From Nitrospirota bacterium (lineage in GTDB: Bacteria > Nitrospirota > Nitrospiria > Nitrospirales > UBA8639), in contig JAQBUF010000014.1 of NCBI GenBank assembly GCA_027623995.1, forward strand, positions 1 to 58,640: a DNA stretch of 58,640 nucleotides, in the 5' to 3' direction. The first letter of the stretch is position 1. The number at the start of each line of letters is the position of its first letter. Positions 8,303 through 18,151 of this stretch are shown piece after piece. The notes beneath the pieces were generated by a model. That model saw only the letters and a program-made list of their open reading frames with translations, had not been told where the DNA came from and did not search any database. The position numbers and the translations under genes are program-made.

Positions 8303-10237
8303 TTATTTTTTATCTTTATCAACTTCTTCAAATTCTGCATCCACGACTTTTTCATCTTCGCTTTCATTAATACCTGCGGAGCCATCGGCACCAGCATCAT
8401 TTCCGTTTTCGGCAGGCGATGCGCCTTCTGCCGAAGCCGCTTTATACATTTCTTCCGCCAGTTTATGAGAAGCCGTTTGCAAGTTTTGCATGGCCGTCTT
8501 CATGGCCTCGACATCCTCACCCTCCATGGCTGTTTTCATGGCGGCGACCGCTTCTTGAATTTTTGTTTTTTCCTCATCAGCGATTTTATCGCCGTTTTCG
8601 GTGAGGTTCTTTTCTGTTCCGTAAATTAAGGTGTCTGCTTGATTCTTGATTTCTACAGTTTCACGTCGTTTTTTATCTTCTTCGGAATGCGCCTGCGCGT
8701 CCTTAACTAATTGATCAACTTCTTCCTTACTCAGGCCGCTTGATGCCGTAATTTTAATGGATTGCTCTTTCTGTGTGGCCATATCCTTGGCATTGACGTG
8801 AACGATACCATTGGCATCAATGTCAAAAGACACTTCGATCTGTGGCATGCCACGTGGAGCTGGGGGAATTCCCACAAGATCAAATTGTCCAAGTAATTTA
8901 TTATCATTCGCCATTTCGCGTTCCCCTTGGAATACGCGAATAGTCACGGCCGTTTGACTATCGGCCGCGGTTGAAAATACTTGGCTCTTTTTTGTCGGGA
9001 TGGTCGTGTTTCGATCAATCAGTCGAGTAAATACTCCACCCAAGGTTTCAATGCCGAGAGAAAGCGGTGTGACGTCCAACAATAAGACGTCTTTCACATC
9101 ACCTCGAAGCACGCCACCTTGAATGCCGGCACCAATGGCCACAACTTCATCGGGGTTGACGCCACGATGAGGTTCTCTTCCAAAGAATTCTTTCACTCTC
9201 TGAATAACTTTGGGCATCCGTGTCATGCCACCGACGAGCACCACTTCGTTAATTTCTTTGGCGGTAACTCCAGCATCGGACAGAGCTTTTTTACAAGGTT
9301 GGATCGAACGATCAATCAAATCATCAACAAGTTGTTCAAATTTGGAGCGAGTTAATTTAAGCACCAAATGTTTGGGACCAGTGGCATCCGCCGTCACAAA
9401 TGGCAGATTAATTTCAGTTTCTTGTGCGGAAGATAATTCGATTTTTGCCCGCTCAGCCGCTTCTTTGAGTCGTTGTAAGGCCATGCGATCATTTTTGAGA
9501 TCAATGCCTTGATCCTTTTTGAACTCATCCACGAGCCAATCAATCACTCTCTCGTCAAAATCATCACCGCCGAGGAAGGTATCTCCGTTAGTCGATTTGA
9601 CTTCGAACACACCATCACCGATTTCTAAAATTGAGACATCAAAGGTTCCACCTCCAAGGTCGTAGACGGCAATGCGTTCTTCTTTCTTTTTGTCCAACCC
9701 ATAGGCGAGTGAGGCGGCGGTTGGTTCATTGATAATTCTGAGAACATTCAGACCAGCAATTTGCCCGGCATCCTTGGTTGCTTGGCGCTGACTGTCGTCA
9801 AAATAAGCTGGAACAGTGATGACCGCATCGGTGACTTTTTCGCCAAGGTAATCTTCAGCAGTCTGTTTGATCTTTGTCAGAATCATCGCTGAGACTTCCG
9901 GGGGGCTGTAGGCTTTGCCGCGGATGATTACATGTGCATCGCCATTATCAGCTTTAACGACCTTATAGGGTAGGCGTTTTGCGGCATCTTGGACTTCTTT
10001 GGCGGTGAACTTTCGTCCCATCAATCGCTTGACGGAAAAAATCGTGTTTTCTGGATTAGTGATCGCTTGCCGTTTGGCAATTTGGCCAACCAATCGCTCC
10101 TCTTTATCATTGATGGCCACGACCGATGGGGTCGTGCGTCCACCTTCAGAATTCGAAATCACCTCAGGGTCACCAGTGGTCATAATGGCGATACATGAAT
10201 TCGTTGTTCCAAGATCAATCCCAATAATTTTACTCAT
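8303..10237 (-). CDS. dnaK: chaperone protein DnaK (Hsp70)
   Basis: DnaK is the ATP-dependent Hsp70 chaperone. The protein of 644 residues starts [15 protein letters not shown], contains the phosphate and adenosine motifs ([43 protein letters not shown]), the linker [19 protein letters not shown], and a lid domain with an acidic tail. The longer open frame adds 20 residues with no family precedent. The ATG at 10237 has a good ribosome-binding site, AAGGAGAA, formed by the last codons of grpE. The grpE stop is 4 bp upstream, so translation is probably coupled. No CIRCE repeat or hrcA gene is visible next to the operon. Confidence 0.97.
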   Translation of the reverse strand: MSKIIGIDLGTTNSCIAIMTTGDPEVISNSEGGRTTPSVVAINDKEERLVGQIAKRQAITNPENTIFSVKRLMGRKFTAKEVQDAAKRLPYKVVKADNGDAHVIIRGKAYSPPEVSAMILTKIKQTAEDYLGEKVTDAVITVPAYFDDSQRQATKDAGQIAGLNVLRIINEPTAASLAYGLDKKKEERIAVYDLGGGTFDVSILEIGDGVFEVKSTNGDTFLGGDDFDERVIDWLVDEFKKDQGIDLKNDRMALQRLKEAAERAKIELSSAQETEINLPFVTADATGPKHLVLKLTRSKFEQLVDDLIDRSIQPCKKALSDAGVTAKEINEVVLVGGMTRMPKVIQRVKEFFGREPHRGVNPDEVVAIGAGIQGGVLRGDVKDVLLLDVTPLSLGIETLGGVFTRLIDRNTTIPTKKSQVFSTAADSQTAVTIRVFQGEREMANDNKLLGQFDLVGIPPAPRGMPQIEVSFDIDANGIVHVNAKDMATQKEQSIKITASSGLSKEEVDQLVKDAQAHSEEDKKRRETVEIKNQADTLIYGTEKNLTENGDKIADEEKTKIQEAVAAMKTAMEGEDVEAMKTAMQNLQTASHKLAEEMYKAASAEGASPAENGNDAGADGSAGINESEDEKVVDAEFEEVDKDKK

Positions 10238-10241
10238 TACC

Positions 10242-10925
10242 TTATTCTCCTTCTTTGTTCTGCTCAGAGCCATCATCTTCTTGTGAGGCCTCGGCATCGC
10301 CGTTTGCAGCGGCTTTGGCTACCGTGACCATCGCTGGACGTAAAATACGGTCCTGGAGAAAATAGCCTTTCTGATATTCATCAACCACACAATTTTCTGC
10401 TATCGTCGAAGATTCTACTTGGCCAACCGCCTGATGTTTCGCCGGATCAAAAGGTTCACCGACACTCGAAACTTGAGTCACCCCACATTTTTCCAAGGTG
10501 TCTAGATACTGTTTGTAGGTCAGTTCGACGCCTTGAAGTAATCCCACAGCATCGGATTGTTCCTTACTACATTGAAGAGCTCGTTCCAGGTTATCAACGG
10601 TAGGAATGAGATCTTTTAGTAATTTTTCGTTGGCAAAACGAACAGTATCGCTTTGATCCCGTTGCGCACGACGTTTGTAATTTTCAAACTCTGCGGCTAA
10701 GCGAAGGTACTTATCGTTCAATGTCTGAAGTTCAGTCTCTTTTGCGTCCAATTCAGATTGGACAATTGTAGGAATTTCTATGACAGGTACCGTCTCTGGA
10801 GCATCGGCTTCTGGCTCGATCGACGTTTCTTCATGGTCTTTGGGCTGTTCTTCTGATGGTTCCACAGTCTCTTCTTTCGCTGTTCGTCCAAAACCTAAAT
10901 TTCTTAAAAAATGGAGGTCTTTCAA
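10242..10925 (-). CDS. grpE: nucleotide exchange factor GrpE
   Basis: GrpE releases ADP from DnaK. The 227-residue protein has an acidic, disordered N-terminus (about residues 15-55, [20 protein letters not shown]). A long coiled-coil helix ([28 protein letters not shown], in part) and the C-terminal beta domain with [18 protein letters not shown] and [19 protein letters not shown] follow. The start is TTG at 10925, preceded on the minus strand by TAAGG. No ATG, GTG or other TTG start exists between it and the upstream in-frame stop. It is the first gene of the chaperone operon; the 255-bp region upstream shows no recognisable CIRCE operator or sigma-32 promoter. Confidence 0.95.
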   Translation of the reverse strand: MKDLHFLRNLGFGRTAKEETVEPSEEQPKDHEETSIEPEADAPETVPVIEIPTIVQSELDAKETELQTLNDKYLRLAAEFENYKRRAQRDQSDTVRFANEKLLKDLIPTVDNLERALQCSKEQSDAVGLLQGVELTYKQYLDTLEKCGVTQVSSVGEPFDPAKHQAVGQVESSTIAENCVVDEYQKGYFLQDRILRPAMVTVAKAAANGDAEASQEDDGSEQNKEGE

Positions 10926-11180
10926 TGTAGCCTTACGGTATTGTTCTTTAAAACGATGTTCATAGGTAGGTTTTGTGAGTCACGCATAAACGAAACATGA
11001 AAAATTGTTACTCAACTCGGTCGTTATGACATAATGATAATATTTATTCTGGTCTTTGCGTGTATTTCACCATCTTGTACTGACCTCTGTTTAGATAGGC
11101 ACTACAGGTGGGAAGTCAACCCAAAGGGGGAAAAAAATGGAGAAAAACTTTACGGGCTGTGGATAAGTGGTAATGGGGAG

Positions 11181-11951
11181 TTACGAGTTCTTCACGCGAC
11201 AGTAAAGGAGATTGAGCCCTTCAAGGGTCAGGTAGGGGCAGACGTCTTGGATTGTTCGAGAAATGGGCGCAAGAATTTGAGCAAGACCTCCAGTCGCAAT
11301 GACACGTGTTGTTTGTCCAATTTCATGTTGAATCCTGGTGACGAGTTCATCGACCAGGCCGGCATACCCAAAAATGAGGCCAGATTGAATGCTGCTCACC
11401 GTATCGGTTCCAATGACATTCTTCGGCTGAACTAACTCCACATTGGGTAGTTTTGAAGTATGTGAATGAAGAGCGCTGGCCGAACTTTTAAGTCCAGGGG
11501 CAATGGCTCCACCTAAATATCGCCCATCTGGCGTGATGGTACAAAATGTGGTGGCGGTTCCAAAATCCACAATGATGAGTCCTGTTTGGTATTGTGCGAA
11601 GGCCGCCGCAGCGTTCACCAACCGGTCTGTGCCGATTTCCTGAGGATTGGCATATTGAATCGTGAGATGAAAAGGAAAGTCGGATGTGACGAGTAGGGGG
11701 CAATGATGGAAATAGGTTTCGATCACTTGTTCAATGACGGGTGTCACTGGCGGCACCACGCTTGAGATAATTGTGCCATCAAGGTGTTCTGGCTCGATAC
11801 CTCGTTCTCTCATCAGAGAAACAAATAATGAGCCGTATTCGTCAGACGTTTTGGTCGTATTGGTAGCAAGTCGCCAAGAGGAACGAAGGGTATTGTTGTC
11901 AAAAACCCCAAAGGCGATTTGTGAATTACCGATGTCAATGGTGAGTAGCAT
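11181..11951 (-). CDS. coaX: type III pantothenate kinase CoaX
   Basis: CoaX phosphorylates pantothenate, the first step of coenzyme A synthesis, using the ASKHA fold and, in characterised members, a monovalent cation. The 256 residues show the phosphate-1 motif MLLTIDIGNSQIAFGVFD, the PPVTPVIEQV region, NPQEIGTDRLVNAAAA, the catalytic-Asp segment IIVDFGTATTFCTI, GGAIAPGLKSSASAL and the C-terminal VIATGGLAQIL. It lies 12 bp downstream of birA, as is common (birA-coaX pairs), and ends the valS-nadC-birA-coaX run. Confidence 0.95.
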   Translation of the reverse strand: MLLTIDIGNSQIAFGVFDNNTLRSSWRLATNTTKTSDEYGSLFVSLMRERGIEPEHLDGTIISSVVPPVTPVIEQVIETYFHHCPLLVTSDFPFHLTIQYANPQEIGTDRLVNAAAAFAQYQTGLIIVDFGTATTFCTITPDGRYLGGAIAPGLKSSASALHSHTSKLPNVELVQPKNVIGTDTVSSIQSGLIFGYAGLVDELVTRIQHEIGQTTRVIATGGLAQILAPISRTIQDVCPYLTLEGLNLLYCRVKNS

Positions 11952-11963
11952 AGGATCTAATCG

Positions 11964-12785
11964 TTATCGTACATGAGTGACATCTGCTGACCGGATTTCG
12001 ATGACCTGCCTTGCGCCTTGTTCAAATGGAATGACCTGAAGCGATCCGTCCATGCCTATCGCCGTCGCGCGTCCATGAATTTCTCTCGCCTCATTGAGAG
12101 TGCAGCGAACATCAATTCCCAGCGTGGAGCATGCTGCCGTATAGGCGGACTGGACTGCGACAATATTATCTGAAGCGAGCTGATCATACCATTTTTCCAA
12201 ATAGTTGAATATGGAAGTCAGAAGGGTGTTTCGATTGGATGGGTGTCCGGATTCTTGAAAAATTGATGTGGACGTGGACTGAAGCTCCGCAGGAAAATCT
12301 TCGCGCTCAGCGTTGACGTTCACCCCAATTCCTACGATGAGTACCCCGCCTGTCTGTCCTCGACTGGTGCTTTCACACAAAATTCCGGCGAGTTTTTTAT
12401 TTCCAATTAACAGATCGTTTGGCCATTTGAGTGATGGCGTAATACCCAGAGTCTTCTGAATGGCTTCTTGTAAGGCCAGACCTGTGGCGAGAGGAATCCA
12501 TGTCAGATGTTGCTGAAGTCGAGGGTCTCTCAAAATCATAGAACAATAGATGTTCTTATTTGGTGGAGACACCCAGGAACGTCCCAATCGTCCTTTTCCG
12601 GCGGTTTGGTGTTCAGCCAGTATGACCGTGCCATCGGGTTCACCTGATGCAGCAAGGGTCATGCCCAAAGAATTAGTCGAAGCCGTTTCAGTGAGAATGT
12701 GAATGGATTGTCCTAGGGCTTGAGTCGTAAGCCCGGTTTGAATCGCTATAGTATTCAAGGCATCAGATGTGGGCGTCATAGACAT
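11964..12785 (-). CDS. birA: biotin--[acetyl-CoA-carboxylase] ligase (no DNA-binding domain)
   Basis: The enzyme activates biotin to biotinyl-AMP and transfers it to the carrier-protein lysine. Family motifs are clear: LTETASTNSLGMTLAASGEP, the biotin loop HQTAGKGRLGRSWVSPPNKN, KWPNDLLIGNKKLAGIL and LIVGIGVNVN. Only about 30 residues precede the catalytic domain, so the winged-helix repressor domain of E. coli-type BirA is missing. This is therefore a class I, enzyme-only ligase. It sits 27 bp downstream of nadC. A start two codons later (MTPTSDAL) is possible. Confidence 0.93.
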   Translation of the reverse strand: MSMTPTSDALNTIAIQTGLTTQALGQSIHILTETASTNSLGMTLAASGEPDGTVILAEHQTAGKGRLGRSWVSPPNKNIYCSMILRDPRLQQHLTWIPLATGLALQEAIQKTLGITPSLKWPNDLLIGNKKLAGILCESTSRGQTGGVLIVGIGVNVNAEREDFPAELQSTSTSIFQESGHPSNRNTLLTSIFNYLEKWYDQLASDNIVAVQSAYTAACSTLGIDVRCTLNEAREIHGRATAIGMDGSLQVIPFEQGARQVIEIRSADVTHVR

Positions 12786-12812
12786 ATCGCGTAGAGAGGT
12801 TTGAAATGGGAT

Positions 12813-13685
12813 TTAGGTTGTAGGGCCTGGTTGTATGTCCAAACTGATGTCTACCGCAGGGGCTGAATGTGTGAGCGCGCCGATAGAAATAGTCTCTGCC
12901 CCAGCTGCCGCAAATTCACGGACATTCTTGAGGGTAATTCCCCCGGAGACTTCGATGACCGCGCGGCCTTTGATTTGGGTCACGGCTTGATGCACCAACT
13001 CCGGTGTCATGTTATCGAGCAAGAGCACATCAGCATGTCCTGCCAGGGCTTGCTCAATGTCATCGAGAGATTCAATTTCCACACAAACTCGTAAGCCCTT
13101 GGGCGCATTGGTTTTGGCCATGCGGCAAGCCAGGGTAATGTCGATGCCTTGTGCGCTGAGAAGGGCAAGATGATTATCCTTGATGAGAATGCCATCGTTC
13201 AATGACATGCGATGATTGGTTCCTCCCCCACATGTCACTGCCCATTTTTCAAGGGCTCGAAGGCCGGGCGTCGTTTTTCGCGTATCAAGGATTTTGGCGG
13301 GGTACTCGCCAATGGCTTCACAGAACTGTTTGGTGAGCGTGGCGATGCCAGATAGATGTTGAAGGAAATTGAGTGCGACACGTTCGCCGGTAAGAATTGA
13401 CTGTGCTTGACCCTGCAACGTGGCAATGACTTGTCCTTGTTGGGCGTGAGTTCCATCTTCGCACTCAACGTGCATGACCACTAAAGGGTCAATGTTCTCG
13501 AAGACTTTTTGAATGACAGGAATGCCGGCAACGGTGAGTGCTTGTTTGGCAAGAATGGTGGCGCGAATGTTGATCTCAGATGGAATGAGAATCTGTGTGG
13601 TGATATCTCCGTGTGAAATATCTTCTTCCAACGCACGGGTCACGATGGAATCGAGGTCAAAGGAAAAAAGGGGAGTCATTGGCAT
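12813..13685 (-). CDS. nadC: nicotinate-nucleotide pyrophosphorylase (quinolinate phosphoribosyltransferase)
   Basis: NadC converts quinolinate and PRPP to nicotinate mononucleotide in de novo NAD synthesis. The 290-residue protein carries the family landmarks. These are EEDISHGDITTQILIP near the N-terminus, ALNFLQHLSGIATLT, the PRPP/quinolinate site DTRKTTPGLRALEKWAV followed by CGGGTNHRMSLNDGILIKDN, the pair VEIESLDDIEQAL and LLLDNMTPE, and IEVSGGITLKNVREFAAAG. It begins 6 bp after valS and is followed by birA; three unrelated housekeeping enzymes share this transcription unit. Confidence 0.95.
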   Translation of the reverse strand: MPMTPLFSFDLDSIVTRALEEDISHGDITTQILIPSEINIRATILAKQALTVAGIPVIQKVFENIDPLVVMHVECEDGTHAQQGQVIATLQGQAQSILTGERVALNFLQHLSGIATLTKQFCEAIGEYPAKILDTRKTTPGLRALEKWAVTCGGGTNHRMSLNDGILIKDNHLALLSAQGIDITLACRMAKTNAPKGLRVCVEIESLDDIEQALAGHADVLLLDNMTPELVHQAVTQIKGRAVIEVSGGITLKNVREFAAAGAETISIGALTHSAPAVDISLDIQPGPTT

Positions 13686-13691
13686 GATCCC

Positions 13692-16436
13692 TCACGAGAC
13701 CATGTTCTGAAGTTGTTGCTCGCTGCTTGAGAGTAATGAAGTCTCAGCCGTCAGAGACTCAAGTCGATCTTGAGACTCCTGAATCACTTCAGGCGTGGCT
13801 TTGGCGGAAAAGTCAGCAGACGCTAATCGGCCTTGAAGTCTACTTGCTTCTTTTTGTTTAGCGGCTAATTGTTTGCGAATGCGATCGAGCGCTTTTTTGA
13901 GATCGACTTCACCTTCAATGTGCAGACCTACGATGAAGCCTCCCACCACCAGGCGTAGAATATGATCCGTCGGCCAATCATCCTGCTCAGTGATACGAAT
14001 TTCCCCTCGCCCCAATTGTTCAAGGTATGGCTTCAAGGAATGAAGGTGTGACACGTTTTCTGAATTCTTAGCCGTGGCGTATAGTACCAGCTTTTTTCCT
14101 GGGCCATATTCTAGGAGCGCTCGTCCAGTGCGGGTGATGGTCACGACTTGTTCGATAATTCGGAACGACCCTTCGGCGTTGGTGTCTACCCAGTCGGCTT
14201 TAGAGGACGGATATGCCTGTATGACAATGCTTTCGCCTTCATGTGGAATGGCTTGCCAAATTTCTTCAGTCAAAAATGGCATCAGTGGGTGAAGGAGGCG
14301 CTGCAGAATTTCAAACGACTCAAGGAGCGTATGCCGCGTTGATCGGCCTTCGGGTGTATCGCCCACTAAAAGTGCTGGTTTGATCAGCTCCAAGTACCAA
14401 TCGCAGTATTCGTGCCAGATGAAATGATAGAGCTGGCTGGCTGCTTGATCAAATCGATAGCTTTCTAAACTGGTATTGACCGCATCCGTCACGTGATTGA
14501 GACGGGTTAATATCCATCGGTCAATCAACGGACGATCACAAAAGGGGAGAGCCTCGGTTGGTCCGTCTGCGTTCATGAGAATGAACCGCGCGGCATTCCA
14601 GATTTTGTTCGTGAAATTGCGATAGCCTTCAATGCGTTCTTCGGATAATTTTATATCGCGCCCCGGTGAGGCCATGGATGTTAACGTGAACCGCAAGGCA
14701 TCCGTGCCGTATTGCGACATCTTGGTGAGGGGATCAATGACATTCCCTTTCGACTTGCTCATCTTTTGGCCTTCGGCATCGCGAACTAAGGCATGAATGT
14801 AGACATCTCGAAAGGGAGGCTTACCTGTGAGCTTCAAGCCCATCATGATCATGCGGGCGACCCAGAAAAACAAAATATCAAGACCGGTGACGAGTGTCGC
14901 TGTGGGATAGAATGTTTTCAGATCGTGGGTTTCCTCTGGCCAACCTAACGTTGAGAATGGCCACAGTGATGATGAAAACCAGGTGTCCAACACATCAGGG
15001 TCTTGAATGAATTCCGACTTGTGGCAGGTTGGACAAGTTGTTGGTGCAGACCTATCAACAATGGGAACTGCATCAGGAGGAATGATGCTGCTTCCTGCAC
15101 CTTGATCAACCTGTTTGACCTCGGGATAGCAGGATGTGCAATACCAGGCAGGGATACGATGTCCCCACCAAATTTGTCGAGAGATGCACCAGTCTTTGAT
15201 GCCACGCATCCATCCAAGATAATTGTTTGCCCAGCCTTCGGGAATGATTCGAATCTCACCGGTTTCAACGGCTTTGATGGCCGGGCCAGCCAGTGGCTGA
15301 ATTTTGACGAACCATTGCGGAGAGAGAAAGGGCTCGATCACGGTTTTGCAGCGATAACATTTCCCCAAAGCCATTTGATGATCGTCAACAGAAGGCATGA
15401 GTTCCAGAACTTGGAGCGCTGCAATGACGATTGGTCTGGCTTTGGCCACCGATAAATTTGCCAATTGGTCACGAAGTGAAGGTTCGACCTCGGCCTTTTC
15501 CAACGCTTCGGGATCAAGTTGGGCGTGGTAATTTAAAATGGAAATCCGCGGGAGTTGATGACGTTCACCGGCCTCGAAATCATTAAAGTCATGGGCAGGG
15601 GTAATCTTCACGGCGCCAGTGCCGAATTCACGATCAACGAGAATAGCATCGCCCACGATAGGAATGGTGCGAGAGGTTAAGGGCAGGCGAATCGATTTGC
15701 CAATAAGATGATTGTACCGTGGATCTTCAGGATGAACGGCGACCGCAGTATCGCCTAATAATGTTTCTGGACGAGTGGTGGCAATGGTCAAAAACGTACT
15801 GGGATCATCGGCCAGGGGATATTGAATTTGGTAGAGCTTGCCCTTGAGTTGCTCATGTTCGACTTCAATATCTGAGAGCGCGGTCAGGCATCGTGGACAC
15901 CAGTTAATGAGGCGTTCCCCGCGATAGAGCAACCCTTCTTGATGTAGACGAACAAAGACTTCGCGGACGGCTTTGGAAAGTCCGTCATCCATGGTAAAGC
16001 GCAAACGTGACCAATCACATGACGCGCCAAGGCGCTTCAATTGCCCAATGATGGTGTCCCCGGATTCTTGCCGCCATTTCCATACTCGTTCAATAAAGGC
16101 TTCACGCCCGAGTTCTTCCCTTGAACTTCCCTCCGCATGAAGCTGGCGTTCCACCACATTTTGCGTGGCAATACCTGCATGGTCAGTGCCCGGCACCCAG
16201 AGAGCTTTTCGCCCTTGCATACGACGCCATCGAACAAGAATGTCTTGCAAGGTATTATTGAGGGCATGGCCGATATGCAGGGATCCGGTGACATTGGGCG
16301 GGGGGATGACAATCGTATAGGAGTCACCAGGGGCGTCAGACTTGCCATCAAAATACCCTTGGTCAAGCCAGTATTGCCCCCATCGTGCCTCAACAGCTTG
16401 GGGTTCGTAGATTTTTTCAAGTTGACGGGAAGACAT
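13692..16436 (-). CDS. valS: valyl-tRNA synthetase
   Basis: This class I aminoacyl-tRNA synthetase charges tRNA-Val. The 914 residues contain the HIGH-type motif (PPNVTGSLHIGHALN), an inserted CP1 editing domain with TTRPETLLGDTAVAVHPED, and the KMSKS motif (GQKMSKSKGNVIDP). An anticodon-binding domain and the C-terminal coiled-coil arm characteristic of ValRS (from about 840, EVDLKKALDRIRKQLAAKQK) complete it. A zinc-type Cys cluster (CYRCKTVIEPF, CTSC, CPTC) lies mid-protein. It heads the valS-nadC-birA-coaX operon; no T-box-like leader is recognisable upstream, where a 122-bp palindromic repeat lies instead. Confidence 0.97.
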   Translation of the reverse strand: MSSRQLEKIYEPQAVEARWGQYWLDQGYFDGKSDAPGDSYTIVIPPPNVTGSLHIGHALNNTLQDILVRWRRMQGRKALWVPGTDHAGIATQNVVERQLHAEGSSREELGREAFIERVWKWRQESGDTIIGQLKRLGASCDWSRLRFTMDDGLSKAVREVFVRLHQEGLLYRGERLINWCPRCLTALSDIEVEHEQLKGKLYQIQYPLADDPSTFLTIATTRPETLLGDTAVAVHPEDPRYNHLIGKSIRLPLTSRTIPIVGDAILVDREFGTGAVKITPAHDFNDFEAGERHQLPRISILNYHAQLDPEALEKAEVEPSLRDQLANLSVAKARPIVIAALQVLELMPSVDDHQMALGKCYRCKTVIEPFLSPQWFVKIQPLAGPAIKAVETGEIRIIPEGWANNYLGWMRGIKDWCISRQIWWGHRIPAWYCTSCYPEVKQVDQGAGSSIIPPDAVPIVDRSAPTTCPTCHKSEFIQDPDVLDTWFSSSLWPFSTLGWPEETHDLKTFYPTATLVTGLDILFFWVARMIMMGLKLTGKPPFRDVYIHALVRDAEGQKMSKSKGNVIDPLTKMSQYGTDALRFTLTSMASPGRDIKLSEERIEGYRNFTNKIWNAARFILMNADGPTEALPFCDRPLIDRWILTRLNHVTDAVNTSLESYRFDQAASQLYHFIWHEYCDWYLELIKPALLVGDTPEGRSTRHTLLESFEILQRLLHPLMPFLTEEIWQAIPHEGESIVIQAYPSSKADWVDTNAEGSFRIIEQVVTITRTGRALLEYGPGKKLVLYATAKNSENVSHLHSLKPYLEQLGRGEIRITEQDDWPTDHILRLVVGGFIVGLHIEGEVDLKKALDRIRKQLAAKQKEASRLQGRLASADFSAKATPEVIQESQDRLESLTAETSLLSSSEQQLQNMVS

Positions 16437-16521
16437 AAGAACGAAGATACCCTGGGCCTGTTGAATATTTCATGTCAAGAGCCGACAAATGCGCCAGGAC
16501 AGAAGACCAACAGCAGTGAGA

Positions 16522-16643
16522 GGGAATGTTCAAAAAAGTTCGACCAGCAAGGCCGCAGCCCTTTTGGCGAGCGGAGCGTACTCATAGTACGTGAGCACGG
16601 CAAAAGGGCGAGAACGCCGCTGGCGGCTTTTTTCAACATTCCC
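16522..16643. repeat. long palindromic repeat, copy 1
   Basis: An almost fully self-complementary 122-bp unit. Outer arms are GGGAATGTT (16522-16530) and AACATTCCC (16635-16643). A C/C mismatch follows, then AAAAAAG/CTTTTTT, CCAGC/GCTGG, and an inner stem CCCTTTTG-type/CAAAAGGG. The central core contains CGTACT-CAT-AGTACG. A second copy at 53139-53259 keeps the core and internal unpaired segments but has different, still self-complementary arms. The rest of the 365-bp gap (16437-16801) shows nothing else I recognise. Confidence 0.85.
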
Positions 16644-16801
16644 ACCCTGAAAGATCGCGGATCTTAGCATGGGGGGTAGACCCTCGCAAGGAACTCCCGC
16701 TTGTCTTAAGGTGAAATAGTATGATAGAAAGAGACTATCGTTCCGCTAGGGATTGTACTGATTCGCTGGTGTGTATCACTATAAAATTACAGGAGAAGCA
16801 G

Positions 16802-16912
16802 ATGCCAAGAGGTCGTGAAAAAGATCGTGAACTTCGCCGGAAACACTTAAAGAATCAAAAACGCATGAAAGCTCTTGAAGTTGCTCAAAAGAAAGCCGGA
16901 AGCAAAAAATAA
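16802..16912 (+). CDS. small basic protein, 36 residues, function unknown
   Basis: The ATG at 16802 has a strong ribosome-binding site (AGGAGA, 6-7 bp away), which is why I prefer it over the in-frame ATG at 16721. The product is almost entirely charged helix (MPRGREKDRELRRKHLKNQK then KALEVAQKKAGSKK), with 15 Lys/Arg among 36 residues. This recalls ribosome- or nucleic-acid-associated small proteins. No family is recognised. It stands alone, with the palindromic repeat upstream and a HAD-family gene 205 bp downstream. Confidence 0.55.
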   Translation: MPRGREKDRELRRKHLKNQKRMKALEVAQKKAGSKK

Positions 16913-17117
16913 GGTTATTTCCTGCCGTCCGTCCCAATCTGTTTGTATTAATCTCCTTAAGCCTTTTGATACCTTCCATCAAAAATTGATAGGCATGTCA
17001 TGATTTTGAACTCTTCCATGATTATTCCCTTTGGAAGGGTTCATGCTGTTTCCCCTGTGTCTTCTGATGGATAGATTTTTCAAAATGCCCAATTAATATT
17101 ATCTTTATATAAACTGC

Positions 17118-17846
17118 ATGTCGCAATCTCCTATACTGGTCGTGTTTTTTGATGCTGCTGGAACCCTCTTTCATGTGAAAGGTTCCGTGGGCGAAGTGTA
17201 TGTTCGTTATGCGGAGAAATATGGCCTTCTCCCGTCAGATGAATTCATTGCGAAGGTGAATCAGGCGTTCAAAGAAGCGTTTCGTCATGCGCCTCCAGCA
17301 ATCTTTGCGGTGGATGAACCTGAGAAGTTGAAGCAATGTGAACGGCTATGGTGGTTTGATATTGTGCATGGGGTGTTTTATCGGGTGGGAATGTTTGAGG
17401 GGTTCGATGAGTATTTTGAGGAAGTCTATGAAGCGTTTGGGACCGCTGACCTTTGGGAAGTCTATCCAGAGGTGCCAGGGGTTTTGCAGGAACTGAAATC
17501 TCAGGGCTATGAACTCGGTGTGATCTCAAATTTTGACACTCGGTTTTTTGAGATTTTTCGTGGGCTCAAATTAGATCAGTTTTTTGATTCAATCACTATT
17601 TCAAGTTTAGCCCGGGCAGCCAAGCCATCTCCTAAAATTTTTCAATATGCCTTAGACCAACATGCAGTCGACCCTGAGGACGCTGTGCATATTGGAGATA
17701 GTGTAAAGGAAGATTTTGAGGGTGCCTGTCAAGCAAATTTGCGCGGGATCTTAGTGGATAGAGATTGCGAGAGGCCTTTAGGGGAGAAATCAGTCGTGAG
17801 GTCTTTGAATGAGATTGGGGCTATTCTGGCTGAAGAGAAACCGTAG
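17118..17846 (+). CDS. HAD-superfamily hydrolase (REG-2/HDHD3-like, HAD-IA)
   Basis: The 242-residue protein shows the four HAD motifs. Motif I is VVFFDAAGTLFHVKGSVGEV with the nucleophile Asp. Motif II is LGVISNFDTRF, motif III is the Lys in AAKPSPKIF, and motif IV is HIGDSVKEDFEGA. A C1-type cap lies between motifs I and II. In motif I the second Asp of the usual DxDxT is Ala (DAAGT), so the general acid/base of classical phosphatases is missing, as in related REG-2-like proteins with DAVGT. Substrate is unknown. No strong ribosome-binding site precedes the ATG. It is a single gene with no functional context. Confidence 0.8.
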   Translation: MSQSPILVVFFDAAGTLFHVKGSVGEVYVRYAEKYGLLPSDEFIAKVNQAFKEAFRHAPPAIFAVDEPEKLKQCERLWWFDIVHGVFYRVGMFEGFDEYFEEVYEAFGTADLWEVYPEVPGVLQELKSQGYELGVISNFDTRFFEIFRGLKLDQFFDSITISSLARAAKPSPKIFQYALDQHAVDPEDAVHIGDSVKEDFEGACQANLRGILVDRDCERPLGEKSVVRSLNEIGAILAEEKP

Positions 17847-17999
17847 TTCTGAAACTGACCTTCCGTTGGTCACTGGTGCATACCTTGGCTTCATGACTTC
17901 ACCTTAAAACTGTCCTTAAACAAGACTCATACGCATTTTGACGTATACCGCGAGCTTTAAAACCCCTCTAATCGCAAGGTTTTTCGACGAATACCCTCC

Positions 18000-18029
18000 T
18001 TGACTTCCCAAAATAGAGCTTGTTAGAAT
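18000..18029 (+). promoter_or_regulatory. sigma-70-type promoter for the NHL/FN3 gene
   Basis: TTGACT (18000-18005), an 18-bp spacer and TAGAAT (18024-18029) match a housekeeping promoter. The predicted transcript would have a leader of about 115 nt. The rest of the 305-bp gap after the HAD gene shows only a weak TGACC/GGTCA hairpin near its left end. Confidence 0.5.
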
Positions 18030-18151
18030 TTCCTTCCTAAGTACCTGGTTTTATTTAACTTTTCTTTGTACATGTTTTTGTTTCTTCAACGGTTACATTC
18101 GGATCACAATATAACGTCAAGTAAAGCTTGAACATTAGTGGGGGAAGTTTT

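Noticed and set aside
10926-11180. Possible CIRCE or sigma-32 control of the grpE operon
   Set aside because: No TTAGCACTC-type inverted repeat and no CCCCAT-type -10 element found upstream of grpE.
16437-16521. T-box leader for valS
   Set aside because: No T-box sequence or specifier-type hairpin was seen; the 5' region instead contains the palindromic repeat.
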